DNA of 64,000 bases from Zanthoxylum bungeanum. Lineage: Eukaryota; Streptophyta; Magnoliopsida; Sapindales; Rutaceae. Below the pieces are notes generated by a model. The model was not told where the DNA came from. It did not search any database and saw only the letters and a program-made list of their open reading frames with translations. The number at the start of each line of letters is the position of its first letter. Within the stretch, counting starts at the first letter, position 1. The DNA is taken from assembly GCA_019454045.1 (NCBI GenBank), contig SKCR01007820.1:124001-188000 (forward strand), given 5' to 3'. The translations under genes were made by a program, and so were the position numbers. Positions 55,497 to 64,000 of the stretch are shown in pieces.

Positions 55497-57740
55497 TGTA
55501 ACATCTCCAGTACGAGAATGTTACCGGCAAGCAACATATCCCACTGTCGCCTAAGCCTCTACCACATGTACTAGGACACTGGTTTTTATCTTAATGCTAT
55601 GCAATGCTTTCTGAATCACACATGCAAACTTAAATGCTTAAATAAACTTGAATGCAAGATCAGGAAATCAATTATATGCATATATAATTGGCTAAGAGTA
55701 TTGTAATATGTATACAACATCAACACATGTCGAATGATACAACAAAATGACGTCTCAGAGGACTACACTCTATATGAACATAGCTCTGGAACGATGGACC
55801 CGACGACTAGTGACTACAGTGTAACTCTCATCCTCGAACTAGGTCTCTAAAAATGGTACATGGCTCACCAAAAGAAGAATCCTGTAAAAGAATTGGGAAG
55901 TGATGGGGTGAGTCCATAGGATCTCAGTGAGTGGAGCTACAAAATAAGAAACTGAATCAGAACATTACATGAAATCATTTATACTTAAAGCATTTCTGAA
56001 AACTTTCCATGAAAACTGGTTCTTTTTCTTTTTTAACTGGAAATCATTTTTTTGAAAATTTTCTGAGAAAGATATCTCCGGTGCTGTAGAAAAACTTGAC
56101 ACATGGGGGTGTTACGTATCGTCGTCCCCCCTTACGCCTAACTTGAGCCAGAAGTGTAAATCCATGACTTTGGGGCGTTACGTATCGCCGTCCCCCAAAG
56201 CATGCCACTCATGTCCCTGAAACTGGTGGTCTCGGGGCGTTACGTATCACCGTCCCCCAAGCCACTGAACTAGAACTGAGGGTGCGGATCTATGCTACCC
56301 TCCAAGTTTTGAAACTAGGGTCTAGGGGCGTTACGTATCGCTGTCCCCTAGCCATAAACTACGTGTGCACACGATCTCTGTCTGTCAATTCCATAAGTAA
56401 GAGCTGAGGTGGGTTTTTCCCCCATGCCTCGAAAATCATAAAAAAAAATATTACTGTTAAACTTTAAAACTTTCAAATCAAGGCTCACTTAATACGTAAC
56501 TGATAATTAAATAAGGCTAACGCCCTAAAACTTTAAAAATAAGTCTGAAACAATAACAATAATATATAAATCAACTTTGAAAGAAAAACACCCACTCACA
56601 GATTTGAAGTTCGATCAAGTCCCCTTTACGTCGCTGGGGGTGAACGCGGCTCCTGATGAGTATCTATATGGAATACACTGAGTTAGAAATATTGGTTATA
56701 AAATAAGGTTGGAAATCACATAAAATTCCTTAATCTAATTGGATTACCCCATTAAAACATTTCTATTTTTCAAATGAAATGTAAATAAAAAATTCAGACT
56801 CTTGGTTACATGTCGCATCTTCTAAAAAATAAATTATGGTTTTTGGTGTCGCGTCACGACGTCGGTCCCCTTCGCATCGTGACCCGCCAGTGCAAATCAC
56901 ATGCACGTCTGTGCCTTGATCGCGTTGCGATGCACGCAAGCTTGCATCGTGACGCGCCTGTGTTAAGTAGATGCACTTCTCTGCCTCATCTGCGTCGCGA
57001 CACGAGCTTGGTGCGTAGCGACGCGACGTCGATTCCAGAGCTAGATTTTCATTTCTTCAATAATAACCCCCAAATCTCATTTCGCCCAACCACCCACAAA
57101 ATACTATATCTTCGTCACTTCCTCATCATCAAATGATACATCTAATATCTCATCACCACCCAATTCTCATAAATCCTACTAAGTGTTCCAACTAGAATGA
57201 TGATACTAAAATTCACCAAAACATGGATTTCTCAATCAAATCACCAACAATAAACACAAGACTATCAATCAACAATATACTACTATCATCAATCCATTAC
57301 CACTCAAAACATCAAGATTTGGGTCATTGATGGCTTACCTTAATTCTACCTTCTTCTTTTTCCTAACAATGCTCTTAGACCACCTTTTCCTTCTTCTTGA
57401 CTTAGTTTGAATGGATTGCCTTGTTTTACTTCAAGTTTTATGACAAGAAAAATTTCAAACTCTCCATCTCTTTCTCTTCCAACCTTCGCGGCAAAAGCAA
57501 GGAAAATGAGAGTATTTTCTCTTTTATTAGTTACTTAATCACTCTCGAGAAAAATCTAGTTGAGTTTGCTTGTTGGGCCTTTGGGCTTCTTTCTTTTCTT
57601 TTCTAATTTATTGTTGGGCTTTGAAGAAATCCATGAAAAATTGGGCTTGGAATTAAGTGATTGCTCGTTATTCCTAAATCGAGCCTGGAAAAGAAAATCC
57701 CAAACGTCACTAGCCGAACAAAATATTTGGGGTCGTTACA
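55497..57740 (-). mobile_element. 5' LTR of the Tekay-like element
   Basis: On the minus strand it starts TGTAACGACCCCAAATATTT and ends GGAGATGTTACA. It keeps the four GCGTTACGTATCGCC motifs (about 56105, 56172, 56234 and 56335) and the CG-rich palindrome cluster (56846-57030, partly decayed to CA/TG). Confidence 0.95.
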
Positions 57741-58776
57741 GGTGACCATACTGGTCATACTGGGGATTGCATACACACTGGAACCGGCATGCATCAAACC
57801 GGCTACCATACCGGTGAGCCAAACCGGCTTGGACTATATCGGTCTTTATACTGGTGTTTATACCGGTGAGCCTATTGTTAAGCTTACTGGAACCGGCAAG
57901 GACCAAACCGATCCCCATACCGGTGACCATACCGGCCTAACAGATATATATTCAAATGGTAATATAGTCGTTGAGAGCCGTTATTATGCCAGACCGGTAT
58001 ACCAGTGTCTAAAGACCTGCATACCAGTCCAAGACAGACAGATTGGGGCAGTCTTGCATTTTATTATAAATTGAGCCTTAATTCATTTTCGCAATGCTAC
58101 ATAACATTCATATACATTACACTAAGGCAAAAACAAAAGTGTTTTATAAACCTTCATAATCATAAACACTCATACATCAAGCTCACACACATTACACCTT
58201 CATATACATTTGTAGTGAGCTTAGATCACTTGGGTAAGCAACTCACACAATCTCCTTCATCTTTGTGAGTGCCCAATTTTGTTTTACAACTTCTTATTTC
58301 AAAACACTTATGGTTTGTGAAATCTCATTGTTTGGGTAATTGTAAAGGTTGTTGAGTGAGCCTACGTACAAAACTCATAGTTGAGGTTTTTGAGTGAGCC
58401 TAGATCCAAAACTCAAAGTGTAAAATTTTGGTTGCGAGTGAGCCACGACAAAAATCTGTTGATAGTGAAAAGCTTCAAGCGCGGTTTGAGGGAGTGGACG
58501 TAGACATTGTTGGCCGAACCACTATAAATGTTGGTGTCATTTTCTCTATCCCTTAAACTCTTTACATGTTGTAAGTTTTATTTATTACATGCTTATTGAT
58601 TAGAAACTTGCATATAGGTAATTTAATCTAATAGAGAAAATTGACCTTAAGCTTAATTGGTATATTAGCTTAAAATCGACAAAGATTTTTAATTCTGCAT
58701 ATTTTAGCCATAACCCAATTCACCCCCCCTTGAGTATATAGAGTTTGTTTGTTGCTAGTGCTTGTAGGTAATTTCA
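57741..58776 (+). mobile_element. SIRE-like 5' LTR, right part
   Basis: It resumes the ACCGGT-rich sequence after the Tekay element and ends CTTGTAGGTAATTTCA, two bases before the primer site. The last 340 bases match the 3' LTR at 61793-62136. The part from 57741 to about 58430 is absent from the 3' LTR. Confidence 0.9.
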
Positions 58777-58778
58777 AT

Positions 58779-58790
58779 TGGTATCAGAGT
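58779..58790 (+). other. Primer-binding site, initiator tRNA-Met (SIRE-like)
   Basis: TGGTATCAGAGT follows the LTR end by two bases; one base differs from the TGGTATCAGAGC consensus. Confidence 0.92.
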
Positions 58791-58832
58791 GAGGTTTTCT
58801 CAACAAAGACATAACCGTCCGAGAAAGCGATC

Positions 58833-60163
58833 ATGGCTTCTACAAGCAACTCATCAAATCTTGCTGATGGATTTTCAATTACAAGACCTTCATTCTTCAA
58901 TGGAACCGATTACAATTATTAGAAGATGAGGTTTCTAAATTACATTTTAGCAGTAGATACATAATCCTTCAAGTTCATCACACAAGGTGTAAAAATACCG
59001 ATGAAGAGGGATAGTAATGGTGTGAAGATTCCTAAGCCTCATTTTGAATGGACCGATGAGGAACTTGCACAAAGCTCCACAAATGCTAAGGCACTTAACC
59101 ATCTCATATGTGCCATTGATCCTAGTCAAATTAACAAGCTTCCGGAATTTGGAAATGTACATGATTTATGAAAGTCTCTAGAAATGATCAACGAAGGCAC
59201 AAGCCAAGTGAATGAATCAAAGATCAACCGGTTCATGTGCGAATTGGATAGTTTCAAAATGGAATATGGGGAAGAGATTGATCACATGATTTCAAGGTTT
59301 ACAATCATTATAAACCATCTAGGTGCTTTGGGGAAAATAATTGGGCCAACCGATCAAGTGAATAAAATACTTAGGTCACTCCCGAAAGAATATAGAAGCT
59401 ACACCTCCTCCATCAAAGAAGCAAACGACATGAACACGTTGAAGCTAGATGATTTGGTCGGAAAATTACTTGAATATGAATTGGAGATCAAAATGGATCA
59501 AAAGGAGGAAGATGAAAAAAGAACAAGAATGAATCTAGCCTTAAAGCAAGAAAAATAGATAATGCTAGCTCAAGTGAAGAAGATAGTGATGATGAGTTGG
59601 CCCAAATAACCGACAAGGTCAAGAAGCTCCTCAAATCCGCTAAGCTTAAAGGAAAATTGAAAGTGGATGAAAAGAAAGAAGAAAAATGGCCACGGAAGCA
59701 CAAAAAAATTGTTTGCTATGAGTGTGATAAACCAGGTCATATAGCTACCGATTGCCCGTTGAGAAGATTCAAAGGAAAATCCAAGAAAAAGGCATTGAAA
59801 GCTACTTCAACTTGGAGCGATAGCGACTCAAGCTCATCCGAGGAGGAAGAAACCAAAGAAAGAACAAATCTAGCATCCATGGCTATCGAGGATGAGGATT
59901 TCTTCTTTGAAAGCGAAGAAGAGAATGTACATAACTCTCAAGAATATAATGATTTACTTGATGCCTTTAATGGATTAAATGAATTGTATGAAATTCTTAA
60001 AAAGAAATATAAATTGATTAAAAATGAGCATTTATTGATTAAAAATGAGCATGCACCATGTTTGGATAAAATTAATATTTTTAAAAATGAGATTACTTGC
60101 TTAAAGGCCAAACATGAAAAAGAAATAACATGTTTAAATGATGAAAATGCATGTTTAAAATAG
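58833..60163 (+). pseudogene. SIRE/Maximus-like gag
   Basis: The start is MASTSNSSNLADGFSITRPS at 58833. Stops at 58918 and 59169 interrupt the first third. The open frame 59184-59558 carries INRFMCELDSFKMEYGEEID, TIIINHLGALGKIIGP and ILRSLPKEYRSYTSSIKEAN, the UBN2-type gag domain. After a frameshift near 59560-59600 comes the CCHC knuckle VCYECDKPGHIATDCPLRRF (about 59713-59772), an Asp/Ser/Glu-rich stretch typical of SIRE gag, and a repetitive KNEH coiled-coil region. The long acidic tail and knuckle sequence place it in the SIRE/Maximus lineage. Confidence 0.92.
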
Positions 60164-61510
60164 AAAAAGCTAGAACTTGAAAATGTCATATCTAACATGT
60201 CATCTAGCTAAAAAACATTTGATTGTGAATCTATTTTGAATGAAAATGTTATATTAAATAAAAAGGTTATAGATTTGCAAAATATTGTTAGTAAATTCAT
60301 ATTGGGACAGAAAAATTTCAATATGCTAATTGGATCCCAAAATATGCTTTTAAAAGAGAATGATTATGATATAGACCTTATATTAGAAGAAAATGTTTGA
60401 AGAATTATTTTATTAAGGCATCCGACTATCATGTGAATATTGCTAAAAATGAAAATGTCACATGTCATGCATAAAATAAAAATGGACACAAAATGTTTGA
60501 GTCCATGAACAAGAATGTGATTAAAATGCATGGATTCCTCATGAAATCAATATTAACCCCCATTGACCCAAAAAAGTTTGGGTACCAAAATGCACTTGAT
60601 AATTTTGTAGGGGGAGCTTTGGGAAGGATCTTAAAGAGAAATGAGAAATGATCCCAAAGGCTCAAAAAGATGAGGAATGACAAACGATAATAGGTAAACT
60701 TCGTACTCACGGAAACATTGGTACCATTTCCTCCAACTTGTATTAGTATGCATATTTTAATTAGTGAATATAATTAGAAGCATACTAAGCGATTAGGCAA
60801 TGTATTCAACCTTCTATTGGTATCGACTTTCATTTGATATCATTAAATGCCTTAATCATATATTTAAACCTCATTTTGTATCAATTGGTATCACATTGAA
60901 TTTATTGAGTTAAATGACATATATGTGATTACTTGATTGATTTGCATTGAACATGCCTTTGTCATTTAACATATTTGCATGAAAATGAAATGTATGTATA
61001 TCGACATAATTTCTCATTGGTATCATGATATGCATGAATGTTTGATTTTTTAATTAATTGGTATCATAATTAGGGGAAGAAATCATTAAACATGCATTGA
61101 TCATTGTTCATTTGGTAATAATTGGTATAAAACTTGAGAAATACTCTCCGCATGATTTTTATATTTTATGGCAAAAAGGGGGAAATGCTAAATGTGCATA
61201 TTTATAAATTTTGGTATCCCCATGCACATATTTAATTGGCATCTCATTAGCACTTAATTTTTGCTTCTCAACTTTTTGATAATGTCAAAGGAGGAGAAAT
61301 CATTAGCAATGAGGTTAACAATGAGGTTAAAACTTGTGTTACTCTCACCCTTGTATTAAGGAGGAGTAAATGTACCAATGTGTTTGTCTAAGTCTTATAG
61401 AGCTATATTGAAGATAATTACACATTGAAGAGGAGCTAATGTTGAGGGTGAACAAAATTTGGACAATTTGGACTCTTAGAAGCTTACAAGTTTTAAGGGG
61501 TTTCCATCAT
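60164..61510 (+). other. Gag tail remnant and non-coding region of the SIRE-like element
   Basis: Decayed frames to about 60620 (LNENVILNKKVIDLQNIVSK, VTCHA..NKNGHKMFESMNK) continue the gag C-terminus. From 60620 to 61510 no coding is seen; GCAAAAAGGGGGAAATGCTA at about 61172 is typical of SIRE 3' regions. Protease, integrase, RT and RNase H should lie here and are missing. Confidence 0.75.
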
Positions 61511-61525
61511 TAAAAAATGGGAGAT
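61511..61525 (+). other. Polypurine tract of the SIRE-like element
   Basis: TAAAAAATGGGAGAT lies directly before the TGTTAGCGAC start of the 3' LTR. Confidence 0.88.
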
Positions 61526-62136
61526 TGTTAGCGACACAATCGCGTAATGGATTTTGATGATGTAACACGAGTGAAGACTTCGACGTACAATAGCGAGACA
61601 TTACAAAAAGATGTCGAAACACAATGGTGGTGAAGAGCGAGAATGTGAAGACTAGCGACAAATCAAAGACAATCTTGCTTAGTCTTAGTTTAGGGCTATA
61701 AATGTATTGTGAATTATTTATTCAAGTACCTAAGCTCATAGGAAACATTCACATTCACTTAGATGCATTAGGAAACATGTAAAGATTTGGTTGCGAGTGA
61801 GCCACGATAAAACTATGTTGATAGTGAAAAGCTTCAAGCGCGGCTTGAGGGAGTGGACGTAGATATTGTTGGCCGAACCACTATAAATCTCGGTGTCTTT
61901 TTCTCAATCCCTTAAACTCTTTACATATTGCAAGTTTTATTTATTACATGTTTATTGATTAGAAACTTGCATATAGGTAATTTAATCCAATAGAGAAAAT
62001 TGACCTTAAGCTTAATTGATAAATTAGCTTAAAATCAGCAAAGATTTTTAATTCCGCATATTTTAGCCATAACCCAATTTACCCCCCCTATTGGGTATAT
62101 AGAGTTGTTTTTCATTATTGCTTGTAGGTAATTTCA
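61526..62136 (+). mobile_element. 3' LTR of the SIRE-like element, internally deleted
   Basis: It starts TGTTAGCGACACAATCGCG and ends GTAATTTCA. The 5' LTR sums to about 1400 bases without the Tekay insertion; this copy has 611. The missing part is the ACCGGT-rich middle, with a junction near 61770-61793 (GCATTAGGAAACATGTAAAG). Confidence 0.9.
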
Positions 62137-62720
62137 AGTGATAGGTGCCAAAGATGTGGTAGGTGTGATGAATCTCTACCTCATGCTATATTTCAATGTA
62201 AATACTCCAAAGATTGTTGGCTCATTTCCCTTTTTGTAGAATTAACGGACAAAGCAAAATGAGGTATTTTCGAGGATTTTATTCAATTAATTTAGAGATG
62301 GGACATATTGGAGTTTTGATGTGGAGTATATGGGGAGCTAGAAATGAAGCCATTCTAGAGGGGAAAACAACTTATTGCAATCATGTTATTGCCAAAGCAG
62401 AGGCACTCTGCGAATCCTATTGGAAAACCACCAGGCCATCAGAACTACTACATGCCTTGAATAAGCAGAATGAGAAATCCATATGGAAACCTCCTCCAGC
62501 CGAGTGGATTAAAGTAAACGTGGATACTGCTATAAATAGAGGCACGAAAGTTGCTGGGTTGGGAGACGTTTTCAAAAATCACAATAGTGGAATCCTTGTT
62601 GTAGCCTTTAAAATTATTCAATGCCAAAGTAATGTGGAGTGGGCTGAATCAGAAGCCATTTTGTTTGGCGTTTGCTGTGCAAAGGAAGCAGGATATTCCT
62701 CCATAATCATTTAATCGGAT
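62137..62720 (+). pseudogene. LINE zinc-finger right part and RNase H N-terminus
   Basis: DRCQRCGRCDESLPHAIFQC completes the zf-RVT domain cut by the SIRE insertion. The frame from 62214 carries a GVLMWSIWGARNEAILEGK linker, then WKPPPAEWIKVNVDTAINRG, the start of a plant L1 RNase H (RVT_3): KVNVDTA has the first catalytic Asp and the WAESEAILFGVCCAKEAG block the Glu. After 62712 the frame ends with a stop where SDSQNVV (the next Asp) follows. A C-terminal RNase H is common in plant L1 elements. Confidence 0.9.
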
Positions 62721-62984
62721 TCTCAAAATGTAGTTAACCTGTAGTCAGGAAAGTCAGTCAGTCGTAAAGAGATATGTTGGATGATCTAGAACATTCAAAG
62801 TGCAGTTGAATTCTTGGTTTCATATGTGATCTAATTTAGGCCTAGAATTTGTAACGAATCTGCTAAATTGTTAGCGAAATTTGCTTGTAAAAGTCAGTTG
62901 TCTAGTTTTTGGAGGGAAAACATCTCATCCAATAATCATTTGTAATCTCTGATTTGTTCAATGAAATTTCCTTCTAAAAAAAAA
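62721..62984 (+). other. LINE 3' end and poly(A) tail
   Basis: RNase H fragments (a NESAKLLAKFACKSQ-like stretch) run to about 62930. A short 3' part follows, with TTTGTTCAATGAAATTTCC, ending in nine A at 62976-62984. This fixes plus orientation and the 3' terminus. Confidence 0.85.
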
Positions 62985-63033
62985 GAGGAGAGGAAAAATA
63001 TATACATTAGGTGGTATAATTTCTGGTGATTTG
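62985..63033. other. Short spacer between LINE tail and copia-5 LTR
   Basis: About 50 AT-rich bases without recognised content. Confidence 0.5.
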
Positions 63034-63655
63034 TGTTGTTAAATTAGTGTCATCAAACGAAATTTAACATGCGAATTTATCTAAATCATTCCAAAACAGA
63101 ACACAACAATGGAATCAATTGTTCATTAACATGCCAAATTGAAAATAAACCATAAGACTTAGAAAAACCTGGAAAATATAGAAAAATGATGATTAAACTG
63201 AAGTCCAAGTCGAGTTGCCTCTGTCTTTAAGAACTTATTAGCCCTGCCTCGGTGCTCTACGGATTGTTTTATGGCTAATGTTCTCCCAGGATTACTTGGA
63301 TGCTTCTTGTAGAAAGAGCACTCCCTTAACAAGAACTTGAACAAGGAAATAGAGGAAGCTCTCTTTGAAGATGACTCTCTAAAATAATGGAAGACATATA
63401 TTTTTCTGGATGTCTAGAGTGAACCCCAAGGCCTCTTTATATAGGCATGGAAGGGTACCTTTGAGAGTACCCTTTGGTTTGGTGTGTAACCCTCCTAAGG
63501 ATTATACCAATTCCCTTATGCCTATTGAAGCCTAGGGACTCATCCTTCCAACTTAGAGGACATGTCCCTTCATCATTGTGTCTTTCCCATAAGATACTAC
63601 TTAAGGGACATGTCTTTCCAACTCTAATATTATATATATTAGAGAATTTATAACA
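63034..63655 (-). mobile_element. 3' LTR of copia-5, a relative of copia-4
   Basis: On the minus strand it starts TGTTATAAATTCTC and ends near AATTTAACAACA. It shares with the copia-4 LTR the GTGTCAT(T/C)AAAC segment, the GTCCAAGTCGAG block, CTTAAGAACTTATT(G/A)GC-type sequence and GTTCTCCCAGGAT. The rest of the element lies beyond the window, so no duplication can be tested. Confidence 0.85.
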
Positions 63656-64000
63656 ATCCCCCACAATTCTCTAATATTAATGTAGACACTTAAGAGAGTT
63701 TCTGTGAAATAAAACTGCATCGAAATATGTAGTTTTCGCCTTGAACCTTTCCTAGTGAATGAAAGTCGAATTTACTTGGCAAACCAGTGACTCATAGTCT
63801 TGAATTGTTCTGTCGTTGGTGTAAACCAAGATAATTTCCAACACACAGCTTTACTTCGACCATTTCCCGTTCTACGATTACGTTCATTTCGGCCATGAAC
63901 ATTGTTCCTGGATTCATCAAGTACTTTAGAGAATTCAGCCTTTAAAACTCTCATGGAAGCGGCCTCACTTCTTACTTGAAATGGGTGATCTACTATAAAG
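63656..64000 (-). mobile_element. Copia-5 polypurine tract and 3' internal region
   Basis: AATTGTGGGGGATT on the minus strand (about 63656-63669) is the polypurine tract. From 63791 the sequence matches copia-4 at 35435-35640. No domain is reached before the window ends. Confidence 0.8.

Larger units (their letters stand above)
48160..57740 (-). mobile_element. Full-length Tekay-like Ty3/gypsy chromovirus
   Basis: Two long LTRs (2213 and 2244 bases) flank minus-strand gag, protease, RT, RNase H, integrase and a chromodomain-like C-terminus, in that order. The outer ends read TGTAACATTCCC and GGGTCGTTACA. The flanks GGTGT (48155-48159) and GGTGA (57741-57745) match in four of five bases. It sits inside the ACCGGT-rich part of the SIRE-like 5' LTR. 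All genes carry stops, so it is an intact structure with dead coding. Confidence 0.95.
47796..62136 (+). mobile_element. SIRE-like copia element without pol, TSD AGTGA
   Basis: It is delimited by TGTTAATTTGATG at 47796 and GTAATTTCA at 62136, with AGTGA exactly on both sides (47791-47795 and 62137-62141). The order is 5' LTR (split by a Tekay element), tRNA-Met primer site, gag, long non-coding region, polypurine tract, 3' LTR. No protease, integrase or RT is present, so it could move only with enzymes of a relative. The insertion cuts a LINE within its zinc-finger domain. Confidence 0.92.

Noticed and set aside
62988..63004. GGAGAGGAAAAATATAT also present near 33788, possible duplication or shared insertion site
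   Set aside because: It is only 17 bases in AT/purine-rich DNA, and the surrounding sequences do not match; chance is sufficient.

Overview
The window is repeat-dense nuclear DNA from a flowering plant, most likely a eudicot. Nearly everything I can identify is plant transposable-element sequence: Ty1/copia, Ty3/gypsy (Tat/Athila-like and Tekay-like chromovirus), a SIRE-like copia, an L1-type LINE, hAT and CACTA transposons, and solo LTRs. I found no intact host gene, rRNA, tRNA gene or CRISPR array. The one host-gene-like sequence is a broken, intronless LONELY GUY (LOG) cytokinin-activating gene copy at 13.95-14.67 kb.

Layout. 1-4444: decayed copia pol and its 3' LTR (copia-1, +). 4445-8989: pol and 3' LTR of a related copia (copia-2, +). 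8990-14770: Tat/Athila-like gypsy remnant (PBS, gag, protease, start of RT) carrying a 574-bp solo LTR (TSD AAGCA) and the LOG pseudogene. 14771-16724: solo LTR of the copia-1 family (TSD AATGT). 16725-18513: mostly unassigned, with microsatellites and a tRNA/SINE-like pair. 18514-21529: solo Tekay-like LTR with a hAT MITE inside. 21530-27977: a Tat-type LTR split by a minus-strand copia (copia-3, 21994-27675) whose 3' end is foreign sequence. 28713-31943: second Tekay-like solo LTR (TSD ACTAA), interrupted by an inverted Tat-type LTR. 33967-42714: hAT transposon (8-bp TSD GGTGGAGG) whose transposase is split by copia-4 (34928-40664, TSD ATTGC). 42735-44250: CACTA subterminal repeats and TNP2 N-terminus. 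44273-62984: LINE split inside its zinc-finger domain by a pol-less SIRE-like element (47796-62136, TSD AGTGA), itself split inside its 5' LTR by a full-length Tekay element (48160-57740). 63034-64000: 3' LTR and 3' end of a relative of copia-4 (copia-5, -).

The target-site duplications give the order of insertion: CACTA, then LINE, then SIRE-like element, then Tekay; and hAT, then copia-4. Coding regions carry stops or frameshifts, so nothing here looks autonomously active.

The most unusual signals are structural. One is an ordered array of about ten short AT-rich hairpins in the LTRs of the copia-1 family, with the same style of array in two related LTRs. Others are a tandem hairpin-plus-linker repeat in the foreign tail of copia-3, repeated quasi-palindromes in the Tekay-type LTRs, repeated leader motifs in copia-3 and copia-4, and the LOG copy lodged in a gypsy element. 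All coordinates and repeat comparisons were made by eye.
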